Source: a virus. Taken from it: a DNA stretch of 64,000 bases. Positions 13,527-20,802 of this stretch are shown piece after piece. The DNA is taken from the IMG/VR virus record IMGVR_UViG_3300021579_000001, positions 1 through 64,000 of that record. The stretch is one strand, 5' to 3'. A program made the position numbers and the translations under genes. The notes beneath the pieces were generated by a model that worked only from the letters and a program-made list of their open reading frames with translations, had not been told where the DNA came from and did not search any database. Position 1 is the first letter of the stretch. Every line of letters starts with the position of its first letter.

Positions 13527-15560
13527 TTATTTGTTGTTTTCGCTAATCAACTTGATTTCACAAGCGTCTGTGGTGCAGTAAGCTTCGCCTACAGCATCCA
13601 GCGACATTCCCTGGTAAACTCCTTCGAAGTCAATCGGGAACAACTGGTTGCCATACTCAGTGTACTCTTCCTCAGTAATCTGAGTGTAAGGCATCTGAGG
13701 GTAAACGTGGTTTCCCATTGGCAAGAAGCTGACAGTCTTCAACTGGCCATCGTACATGTGCAAAACCGTACCAACAGCTTCTGATTCTTTCTCTGCGTCA
13801 AACGTAACCGTTACAGACACAGAGTTGTCTGACCAGTAACGCTGTGCAGTTGCAGCAAGCGACATCTTCTCGTAGATAGATACTTCTTTCTCCGAACGGC
13901 TAGCGCCACTCTTAATCGGGAAGAATACTACAGACGTTGTGTCTGGAGATTCTGACGCTGGCTCGATACGATAGTTAGCCATCTTAAACAGTTCAAGCAT
14001 AGGTTCGTTGTTCGCAAAACGAATAGCCCTTAGGAAGTACTTGCCACCAGCAGTCCAGTGTACGCCAGGGCTTTCACCAGCAAGGATACTTACAGTACCT
14101 GAAGGCTTCACAGTAGTCATCTTGATAGACTCACGCACACCAAGCCACTCAGAGTAAGTAACGTCGTACGTCTTTACCGTAGCGTACCCTTCATTCATCC
14201 ACTCACGTAGCACTGGTAGCCCTTGGTTATCTGCAAAGTTAGCGACACCTGAAACAGATGTTCCAATACGACGGTTACGCTGCATGATTGCGTTGGTCTC
14301 TTCCCAGTGAGTAGGAAGCAAGGTAACAGTCTTAGCGTAGAGATACGCAAACTTGAGAGTGCGCTTGAAGTCTTCCAAAGACTCGTGACGGTTCAAGTAA
14401 GTTTCTACAAGAGTGCACATCTCAAAGCTTTCTAGGCTTTGTTCTGCACAAGGGTTGTACCCTACAACACGCCAATCCTTATTATTAGGGGCGTCAATCA
14501 AGCGACCATACTGGCGCGAAACATCCATCCAAATAACACCTGGCTCACCGTTGCGGACGATGCCATCAACGATAGGTGAGAAGTCCGTTCCAACACAAAC
14601 TTCCACCGAGTTGTTTGACATCCATGCCCAACCTGGGGCTTCAGGGTCATAGCTATTACGCTCAGGAAACCTTTCAGCATTTTTCAAGTTCAAGAAATCT
14701 TGGTCGTCAATACGGCCAATCAAAAGCTCCGCTGAACGACGCACGTTGCCTGATACAACACAAACACCAATGAGGTTGCCAATGTCAGCAATGTCTTTGC
14801 GAGTAAGCTTGTCTCCCTTACGTTTGCGGAACACGTTGCGGATTGCACCATGCAGTTTGAACAATGGGTCTGGACCAGAGGCTGTACCACCAAAGGTGGC
14901 AATAGGAGAACCGTATGGACGAATCTGGTCGTAGTTAAACTCCCAAATAGGTTGTTCAGGTTTTAGGTAGCTGTTAATCAACGCAACTGTTGACTCCATC
15001 CAACCTTCACGAGTGTCAGGGATTACATACTCTTGGAATCCTTTAGGCTCATAAATCTCAAAACCTTTATCTGCGCCCTTGTCATCAAAACCTACGCCTA
15101 CACCCAACATCGATGCTTCCATTAGGAATGCAAACGGCTTACCTGGGTTCTGCTGGGTCATTGCCTTAGTTGAAACAAACGCACAGTTCTGTAGTGCTGC
15201 TGAGTTTTTCTGAATGTTCACAATTGGGGTACCCATTACCCATAGACCGCGACCTGGTGGAGTCCACTTTAGATTGAACAAACGGTCAAATGCTTCTTTG
15301 GCACTTGCTGCTGCCTTTGCGTCACTCCATGGCAAACGGTTCTGTTTTGCATGGTCCTTCTGTAGTGAATACATACCGTTGATTACACGTTCGCATACTT
15401 CTGCCCAAGTTTCCTTGGTGCCGTTATCTTTCTTACGACTGTATGTACGGAGGAATGTAATCTCGCCAACCGAGTTTCCTGCTACGTCTGCATAACCGAA
15501 CGGTGGCTTCTTATCCCTGTATCCTGCGACAAACTCTGCCGCTAGTTGAAACGAAAACAT
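13527..15560 (-). CDS. nrdJ: Class II (B12-dependent) ribonucleotide reductase, monomeric NrdJ type
   Basis: About 677 residues from the ATG at 15560, chosen because AGGTGG lies eight bases before it; ATG at 15566 and GTG at 15572 are in frame. It reduces ribonucleotides using adenosylcobalamin, like the Lactobacillus leichmannii enzyme. Visible signs are GRGLWVMGT, LQNCAFVS (first redox Cys), GNVRRSAE, NPCAEQ (thiyl-radical Cys) with the second redox Cys exactly 11 residues on (FEMC), KPSGTVSILAGESPG and a C-terminal CTTDAC pair. All catalytic Cys are present. Being oxygen-independent and needing no small subunit suits a phage, but it depends on host cobalamin. Confidence 0.93.
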   Translation of the reverse strand: MFSFQLAAEFVAGYRDKKPPFGYADVAGNSVGEITFLRTYSRKKDNGTKETWAEVCERVINGMYSLQKDHAKQNRLPWSDAKAAASAKEAFDRLFNLKWTPPGRGLWVMGTPIVNIQKNSAALQNCAFVSTKAMTQQNPGKPFAFLMEASMLGVGVGFDDKGADKGFEIYEPKGFQEYVIPDTREGWMESTVALINSYLKPEQPIWEFNYDQIRPYGSPIATFGGTASGPDPLFKLHGAIRNVFRKRKGDKLTRKDIADIGNLIGVCVVSGNVRRSAELLIGRIDDQDFLNLKNAERFPERNSYDPEAPGWAWMSNNSVEVCVGTDFSPIVDGIVRNGEPGVIWMDVSRQYGRLIDAPNNKDWRVVGYNPCAEQSLESFEMCTLVETYLNRHESLEDFKRTLKFAYLYAKTVTLLPTHWEETNAIMQRNRRIGTSVSGVANFADNQGLPVLREWMNEGYATVKTYDVTYSEWLGVRESIKMTTVKPSGTVSILAGESPGVHWTAGGKYFLRAIRFANNEPMLELFKMANYRIEPASESPDTTSVVFFPIKSGASRSEKEVSIYEKMSLAATAQRYWSDNSVSVTVTFDAEKESEAVGTVLHMYDGQLKTVSFLPMGNHVYPQMPYTQITEEEYTEYGNQLFPIDFEGVYQGMSLDAVGEAYCTTDACEIKLISENNK

Positions 15561-15684
15561 CGTCATAACCACCTATTTCTCTTTTTTGTTAAATACCCTT
15601 ATTGGTATACCTCTATTGTCGGTGTTTTTAGCCTACTACACACCTACTAATATGGTCAACTGCCAATATACTTGCCTAAATGTT
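15561..15684 (-). promoter_or_regulatory. AT-rich upstream region of the RNR gene
   Basis: This gap of about 120 bases holds no gene. The minus strand has TTGACC and a GGTATACC palindrome before the RNR start, but no convincing -35/-10 pair with correct spacing. A promoter or regulator site here is likely from position, not proven by motif. Confidence 0.3.
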
Positions 15685-15718
15685 AGTGCCCACCATGTTT
15701 CAAGGCATGATGGGCACT
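15685..15718 (-). terminator. Stem-loop downstream of the TGT/DpdA-like gene
   Basis: On the minus strand AGTGCCCATCATG pairs with CATGGTGGGCACT (13 bp, one G-U). It lies 22 bases beyond the end of the DpdA-like gene and before the RNR gene. The following sequence is only weakly T-rich, so it may be a terminator or a processing site. Confidence 0.55.
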
Positions 15719-15739
15719 GTTATCAGATACTAACTAACG

Positions 15740-17233
15740 CTATCTTTCCAACTTATCTTGGATAATGCTGGTGGTAGCATCGGCATCTATGACCCTTTTA
15801 TTCTCTTTTGCGGCATCTACTCGGTCACCAAAAATGGCTGCCAAAACTCCCTGGCTAGCGTCCCGCTGTGCCGTGATTTGAATGAACTCTTTTTGCTCAT
15901 CCAACTCCTTCAAACTTTTCAACATCTTCAAGTAACGGTCCATCTCTTGAGACACGTTTGGGTCTGCGTATCCACCATTCAATTCTTCTGAAAACCGCAT
16001 GAATGCTACTCTCTGGGCCTGCATCTCTAGCAACGCAATGTTCATTGCCTTCAACTGGTCAGGCGTTTTTACCTCTATCGGCAGGCTAAACGCACAGGTA
16101 GTATCTGCCTTAAATGCTGGACAGTTTGCTGCTACAAAACACGTGTTACATTGTCTCAAACTTGCCTGTTGGCTGTTTACGACAGGCACATCTTTCAACA
16201 CATCTCTGCCGTTTTCGTGCTCTACTACCTGCTTCATCTCGTACCCAAAAACAGGCATTGATGTCATCTCTAATGGGTCTCTTTGGGCCACTTCTACGCG
16301 TTCAACTTTCCGCATTGCTGACCCACTGTTATTAGAACCATCTACCCCTAAATCCATCAAACCCGTATATAGGGTATCATCACTGTTATCAGCTACTAGT
16401 GGCTTCCATGGGTGGTTATTTTCGATTGGTGCTTTGTCATTCATTGTTTTCTCTAACTGTAAATACGACCATACAGCAACTTTTGTTGCCTCTAAGGTGT
16501 CATCATCAATAAACTTCTGGAAATCTAACCCTGATTTTTCTACGATGTTTTTGTATCGAATACGGGCTTGTGCCTTCATTTTTTTGGGGTATCGAACGAG
16601 TTTTGACCCATCCCAGATAATCGTTTCGCCTCGACGCATTGGGGATATCCAGCTCAACGTCGAGGCTGTAGTAAAAGGTATCTGACGTAGGTTATCTGGT
16701 TTGGCTACCGCTAGTCCGTGCAACACCGTCTTGTGGATGCGCACCATGTTACGGGCAATGCCTGCCAATGACTTTACTGACTCAATCGCATCGCCTGGAA
16801 TAGCGATGTTCTGGTGCAAAAACCCCCACTGCTGGAGTACTGGAATGCCGTACGACTCATGCCATACCACAATCATTTTCTGGTCATTCTGGAACGGTTC
16901 TCGTTCTTTTACTACCCATTCTTTGCCCAAAACTTGGCTGTCAAACTCTACCCAGCCCTCGATACGTTCGTAGTTTAGAGCTACAAACTCTTGGTAATCT
17001 GCCGCAAACTCTTCCAGTTCTTCTCGGCTTAGGTTCGCTGCGTCTGCCTGTACCGCACCAGAATCCAACCACACCTTCATGTCAGGCAAAAAATGCTCAC
17101 TAATCAAATACGGTTTGTTCTTTGGCATACCCCGCTTACGCAATCCCCAATAGTTGAGCATTACGTTACTTGCCCCTGATTTTTCTAGCAGTATTCGGTT
17201 ACTAGGAATCTCGGTGCCACTAAATACAATCAT
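15740..17233 (-). CDS. TGT/DpdA-like TIM-barrel protein with C-terminal Cys-cluster domain
   Basis: 497 residues. The N-terminal 265 resemble the tRNA-guanine transglycosylase family, which in phages (DpdA) swaps guanine in DNA for 7-deazaguanines: VWLDSGAVQ (about 54-62), IVVWHESYGIP, NIAIPGDAI, LHGLAVAKP and ASTLSWISPMRRGETI. The last corresponds to DSTSW in DpdA as I recall it; here the expected Asp is Ala. The usual TGT zinc motif is absent. A separate C-terminal part (about 345-497) has CNTC-x5-CP-x7-C followed by helices. It may be an altered base-exchange enzyme or a DNA-binding relative. No preQ0 synthesis genes are in the window. Its start overlaps the end of the next gene by four bases. 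Confidence 0.5.
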   Translation of the reverse strand: MIVFSGTEIPSNRILLEKSGASNVMLNYWGLRKRGMPKNKPYLISEHFLPDMKVWLDSGAVQADAANLSREELEEFAADYQEFVALNYERIEGWVEFDSQVLGKEWVVKEREPFQNDQKMIVVWHESYGIPVLQQWGFLHQNIAIPGDAIESVKSLAGIARNMVRIHKTVLHGLAVAKPDNLRQIPFTTASTLSWISPMRRGETIIWDGSKLVRYPKKMKAQARIRYKNIVEKSGLDFQKFIDDDTLEATKVAVWSYLQLEKTMNDKAPIENNHPWKPLVADNSDDTLYTGLMDLGVDGSNNSGSAMRKVERVEVAQRDPLEMTSMPVFGYEMKQVVEHENGRDVLKDVPVVNSQQASLRQCNTCFVAANCPAFKADTTCAFSLPIEVKTPDQLKAMNIALLEMQAQRVAFMRFSEELNGGYADPNVSQEMDRYLKMLKSLKELDEQKEFIQITAQRDASQGVLAAIFGDRVDAAKENKRVIDADATTSIIQDKLER

Positions 17234-17715
17234 TCGAAATTCAACGATTCTGTTCTAGTCAAACGAGCATCCTCTGTTCGCAGGATGTTCTGCTTGTGAA
17301 TGGCCTGCTCGATGTCATCCCATGACCGCACACGCTTTGGCGCATCTGGGCGGAACTCTGGACGAGTGTAGTTGGGTACGCCAAACATCACTGATGGGAT
17401 GCCCATGTCAAACGCAAACGCCCACATTTTAGGGTTATTAGTAATGAACAAATCCACTGGCCCACGTGCTCTAGCTACCTTAATCTGGCGCTCGGTTAGA
17501 TTTTCCCCCTCCAAATGATACGAGGAATCGATGACTCTATCAAAATCAACAATCTTGTTCATGTTCAACCATTGGTTAGTTTCTGCCTCCGTCATGGGAG
17601 AAATAAACGTCAATCGGTTATACACACTTAGGGTTCCCACCATCAAAATACCTGTGGGAATGGGCTCATCTGACGGCCCTTTTAGCACGCCTTGGATGTC
17701 AATTAACAACTGCAT
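17230..17715 (-). CDS. HAD-like fold protein, possibly inactive
   Basis: 161 residues. Opens MQLLIDIQGVL, which resembles the HAD motif I (DxDGxL) but with Gln in place of the second Asp. FITNNPKMWAFAFDMGIPSV resembles the motif IV region. Polynucleotide or nucleotide phosphatases of this fold are common in phages, but the missing Asp argues for altered or lost phosphatase chemistry. Assignment is by eye. Confidence 0.45.
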   Translation of the reverse strand: MQLLIDIQGVLKGPSDEPIPTGILMVGTLSVYNRLTFISPMTEAETNQWLNMNKIVDFDRVIDSSYHLEGENLTERQIKVARARGPVDLFITNNPKMWAFAFDMGIPSVMFGVPNYTRPEFRPDAPKRVRSWDDIEQAIHKQNILRTEDARLTRTESLNFE

Positions 17716-17718
17716 TTA

Positions 17719-17814
17719 CTAATCCTCGTAACAATCACAACGACACTTGTCGTCTATACAAATATTTTGGTACAACTCATGCCCACATAAACGGCACGTG
17801 TCTAGTAACGACAT
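17719..17814 (-). CDS. 31-residue Cys-rich peptide
   Basis: ATG at 17814-17812 overlaps the TAA of the preceding gene (TAATG); stop TAG at 17721-17719, three bases before the next gene. It reads CRLCGHELY then CIDDKCRCDCYED: six or more Cys in 31 residues, a probable zinc knuckle. The overlap and exact fit support expression. Confidence 0.55.
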   Translation of the reverse strand: MSLLDTCRLCGHELYQNICIDDKCRCDCYED

Positions 17815-18713
17815 TACTCGCCTGCCCTGTACAACGCTGCTCTGCGCACCATTACATCGGCACTAGGTAGGTCTACCCCGTAAAGTGTTCTGGTGTCTGT
17901 GCTTACCCTAGATTTTGCTGCATGGCTAATCTCATGTAACATCTCCAACGTGCCGTTGCGCTTAGCTGCTTGCCATCGGTAGTTGTAAAAGTCGTCGTAG
18001 CCTTGGCCCTGTGGCCCAAATGCTTCTGAACGGTTATCATGGATTTGCTGGTGCAGGGCGTTAGCTTGCTGGTATGTTGCCAACAAGGTTGCCTCTGCGT
18101 TTTTTCTTTGAGGTCCAGGGTGCAAACCTTCTAGGTCTTGTATCGCTTTGGTGGCTCTGGTGTACGCAGTTTGAGTGGTTGCGTAATCTGACGATGCCAC
18201 AGCTTCCCAATCAGGGTTAACTGGAGGGGTTCTATTAGGGTCTGGAGTGACAGTCCACTCATCGTACTTTAGGTCGTACGCAGCATAAGGTTTGATACTG
18301 GTGATGTCTGTGGCTCTTGGGTTGACATAAAAGGTCAACTCGTAACCATTCCAGTTCTCTGTAGTTGGCTGCAACCCACTACGGAACTCCTCGTTCAGTT
18401 GTTGGCTAATTTCTTTGTCCGTCAAACCTCTGTACGCAGGGTTTGCTTGCCTAAACTGCACAAAATCTACACCGACCAAGCAATCCAAATCTCCTGGTTG
18501 GCGTGCTGCGCTCCACTGATACGACACCCCTGACCCTGCTAACCATGGGTGAGACCACAGTTCTGCATGGCGGTACTTTTTTGCGAAAAAATCGCTCAAC
18601 AAATGGTTGATGCCTTGGCGAACCCACGAACGCAGGGCTCTGCCTTGGAATAACTTAGGGTCTAACTCTTGTGAGGGCTCGCTGAAATACGAGGTAGGTA
18701 GGTAACTAGTCAT
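17814..18713 (-). CDS. Nucleotidyltransferase-like protein
   Basis: 299 residues. GSGVSYQWSAARQPGDLDCL (about 60-79) fits the nucleotidyltransferase signature, a Gly-Ser followed 9-13 residues later by Asp-x-Asp. A third acidic residue may be the Glu in GYELTFYV. Such enzymes add nucleotides to RNA, proteins or small molecules. The substrate cannot be read from the sequence. The C-terminal third is helical. In the gene group with the DpdA-like protein, a modification role is possible. Confidence 0.55.
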   Translation of the reverse strand: MTSYLPTSYFSEPSQELDPKLFQGRALRSWVRQGINHLLSDFFAKKYRHAELWSHPWLAGSGVSYQWSAARQPGDLDCLVGVDFVQFRQANPAYRGLTDKEISQQLNEEFRSGLQPTTENWNGYELTFYVNPRATDITSIKPYAAYDLKYDEWTVTPDPNRTPPVNPDWEAVASSDYATTQTAYTRATKAIQDLEGLHPGPQRKNAEATLLATYQQANALHQQIHDNRSEAFGPQGQGYDDFYNYRWQAAKRNGTLEMLHEISHAAKSRVSTDTRTLYGVDLPSADVMVRRAALYRAGE

Positions 18714-18723
18714 ACCACCTAGT

Positions 18724-19020
18724 TTATTCTACGGGGGTAACGCTTTCGGGGTCAAACCCGCGCTTCTTCAAGGCATCACGAACTTTGTCCTGAGGGGTGG
18801 CAGGCTGTGCTGGTGCCAGAACCTGAACCAATCCTTGGATAACTTTGCTAGCAATCATGTCGCGTTCAAAATCATCTACAATCTGGCGTGAGGTCAGGTA
18901 AATGTCAGTGATGGTAGCTTCGTGCTCTGCTTCAGGCAAAGTCTCAGGAACATCGGTGTAACTGGTTACGGTGCCATCGTTGTGCGAAACAATCAGATAA
19001 TAAGTTTTTACTTCCGACAT
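18724..19020 (-). CDS. Small protein, unknown function
   Basis: 98 residues, acidic, N-terminal strands (KTYYLIVSHNDGTV), a central helix and a C-terminal helix typical of a short DNA- or protein-binding tail (KVRDALKKRGFDPE). TAATG overlap with the upstream gene. Confidence 0.65.
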   Translation of the reverse strand: MSEVKTYYLIVSHNDGTVTSYTDVPETLPEAEHEATITDIYLTSRQIVDDFERDMIASKVIQGLVQVLAPAQPATPQDKVRDALKKRGFDPESVTPVE

Positions 19021-19589
19021 TAGCGGTAATCTCCTCGCATTGCGCGGTGCTTAGTAGTCATTACTGAATGCATTGGGCAAAAGTTACACACGTAAATCTT
19101 TGGTCCGTCTGCATGCTCAGGTTTAGGTAGGTTTAGGTCTGCACGTTCTTTAGCTGTGTTAGGGAGCAACCGCTTCTTAGGGCTGAGATAATCATCGCAG
19201 TGGTCATCAGGCTGCAAGTGGTACTTCCAACAGCTCATCGCATCTTCTGAGAACTGCATCTTAGTTTCGTAAAACGCTTTCTCAGGGTCAAGTTCGTCTA
19301 GACCTGTGGAGCCTCCCTTAGCTAACTGCTCAAGGATGGCTTTACGCTGCTCGTAGTTGCCCCATGCACTTACGGGTACCTTGAACAACTTTCCTACGTG
19401 GGGTTCTCCTGAAGGGAACACGTGCTTCTCAATAGTGATTGCCAATAGGTAGTCTAGGTCTGATGGACCATCGTAATCAGGTAACTCTTCCCAGGTTTGG
19501 CACACTAGGCAACGGAGCAACCTAATCAGTGGGCCTGAGTGCTCTTTACTGCCGATTAACGGCTTACCGTAATCATCAATTGCTGGCAT
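19020..19589 (-). CDS. Zinc-binding protein, unknown function
   Basis: 189 residues with three Cys clusters: CLVC (about 27-30), Cys and His in the middle (CWKYHLQPDDHCDDY) and CNFCPMH near the end, enough for two metal sites. No known family recognised. TAATG overlap with the 53-residue gene upstream. Confidence 0.65.
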   Translation of the reverse strand: MPAIDDYGKPLIGSKEHSGPLIRLLRCLVCQTWEELPDYDGPSDLDYLLAITIEKHVFPSGEPHVGKLFKVPVSAWGNYEQRKAILEQLAKGGSTGLDELDPEKAFYETKMQFSEDAMSCWKYHLQPDDHCDDYLSPKKRLLPNTAKERADLNLPKPEHADGPKIYVCNFCPMHSVMTTKHRAMRGDYR

Positions 19590-19750
19590 TAGTTACTCCT
19601 GCGGTCTTCTCCACGAGTCCAAATGTACACTCCCAAATGTGGGCGCTCATTGGCTTTTTTAGCGTCTTCTGCGGTAGAGGTAACACGTTCACCTTTGGTG
19701 TTCACCCATGAGTATACCCCTGGTGACACTTCAACAACTTTTTCATCCAT
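19589..19750 (-). CDS. 53-residue protein, unknown function
   Basis: ATG at 19750-19748, TAA at 19591-19589 overlapping the next ATG. Begins MDEKVVEVSPGVYSWV and ends TRGEDRRSN. No obvious ribosome binding site beyond GGGTAC. The tight overlap with the next gene supports it. Confidence 0.55.
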   Translation of the reverse strand: MDEKVVEVSPGVYSWVNTKGERVTSTAEDAKKANERPHLGVYIWTRGEDRRSN

Positions 19751-19768
19751 GTACCCATACTAATACAA

Positions 19769-19792
19769 AAACCCTTCCCGTAGGAAGGGTTT
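19769..19792 (-). terminator. Intrinsic terminator with UACG tetraloop
   Basis: On the minus strand AAACCCTTCC and GGAAGGGTTT form a 10-bp stem closing the exceptionally stable C(UACG)G loop, followed by TTGTATT. It ends the transcript from the gene at 19814-20026. Confidence 0.85.
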
Positions 19793-19813
19793 AAGTAAAA
19801 ACTGATTACAGAA

Positions 19814-20026
19814 CTATTTACCTGGGTTAACCATGTTGGTAGTAGGGTACTCGGTGGTAGCAAAACCATACCCATAGAATGGGTGTAGGGTCTGCTTGTT
19901 GTCGATAGTTTTCTCGTGGCCTTCGTGGTCCAGCACCTCGGTGTCAGGGCGAATTTTACGGTACTTTCCGTCAGTTGTGCCCTCGTGTAGGCTTTCGTTC
20001 ATTGAACGGCTAGTGTTTACTGACAT
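19814..20026 (-). CDS. Small hydrophilic protein, unknown function
   Basis: 70 residues, hydrophilic and probably disordered, ending in a Tyr/Gly/Pro-rich segment. AAGGAGTTACCA precedes the ATG. Followed by a strong terminator, so it is the last gene of the block beginning further right. Confidence 0.65.
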   Translation of the reverse strand: MSVNTSRSMNESLHEGTTDGKYRKIRPDTEVLDHEGHEKTIDNKQTLHPFYGYGFATTEYPTTNMVNPGK

Positions 20027-20036
20027 TGGTAACTCC

Positions 20037-20798
20037 TTAGTTAATTGAATCTACGTACTTTTGAACCGTGGACTGGTCGCTACCTTCACCATAATCATGC
20101 ACAAAACTTGGCAATGCTTGGTTCAAGTTAGTTGAGCGGACTAGGGTTCGGGCTGCATCCTTATTGTGGTTAGCTGCAACGCCCAGCAATGCCGCTGCGC
20201 CTGAGCCGTCACCCTTACGGTGTGCTTTCCATGCGTCTAGTGTGGCTGACTGGGCGCTGTTTAGGAACTTGCTGATTTTAGCGTGAACATCTGGCGTGAT
20301 TCCCTGAAGTTCTAGGTGGCTATTTGCAATAGAACGAATGTTATCCGTAGCAGTACCATTGAAATGGTTGTAATCGTGGTGCGGCTCATTGGTGTTAGCA
20401 AGCGTTGCCTGAGGTGTTGGGGTACCGTACTGTGCGTCTACCTTAGATTGCAGGGTGGCAATCTTCTTCTTAAAAGCTTTAGCTTCCGCAAGGTCAGCAC
20501 TAGTAGGTTGGCGAGAAGAGTTGATTGGTGGGTGCTCCCAGAAAGAGGAATCAACTTTGTTCTGCGCTTTTTTTCTAGCTTTATAGGCTGTGTCAGTGAC
20601 TCTTAGCGCAGCTTTTTGTTCTGCAGTCTTTACTCGAGTCTTTGGGGCAGGTGCTGGGGCAGCTTTTACTGCACCTTTCTTAGCCGCAGGTTTAGCTGCG
20701 GTTGCCTTAGCAGCAGGCTTTGCAGGAGCTTTCTTCTCTACCACTACTTTAGTGTTTTGCTTTGCCGCGGCTAGCGCAGCCTCTACAGTGAATGCCAT
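20037..20798 (-). CDS. Protein with histone H1-like Ala/Lys/Pro N-terminus
   Basis: 253 residues. Residues 15-60 are AKP repeats (KKAPAKPAAKATAAKPAAKK), like histone H1 tails, so DNA binding or condensation is possible. The rest is helical with a segment (about 160-215) resembling helical segments in the next two large proteins. Unknown; a virion-internal protein is one reading. Confidence 0.65.
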   Translation of the reverse strand: MAFTVEAALAAAKQNTKVVVEKKAPAKPAAKATAAKPAAKKGAVKAAPAPAPKTRVKTAEQKAALRVTDTAYKARKKAQNKVDSSFWEHPPINSSRQPTSADLAEAKAFKKKIATLQSKVDAQYGTPTPQATLANTNEPHHDYNHFNGTATDNIRSIANSHLELQGITPDVHAKISKFLNSAQSATLDAWKAHRKGDGSGAAALLGVAANHNKDAARTLVRSTNLNQALPSFVHDYGEGSDQSTVQKYVDSIN

Positions 20799-20802
20799 TT
20801 AC

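Noticed and set aside
15999-16685. 228-codon open frame on the plus strand opposite the DpdA-like gene
   Set aside because: It lies fully antisense to a better-supported gene, has no ribosome site, and its protein is Cys/Ser/Phe-rich noise typical of antisense frames.
15740-17715. Full 7-deazaguanine DNA modification cluster
   Set aside because: No FolE, QueC, QueD or QueE-like protein is encoded in the window, and the DpdA-like protein lacks an expected Asp.
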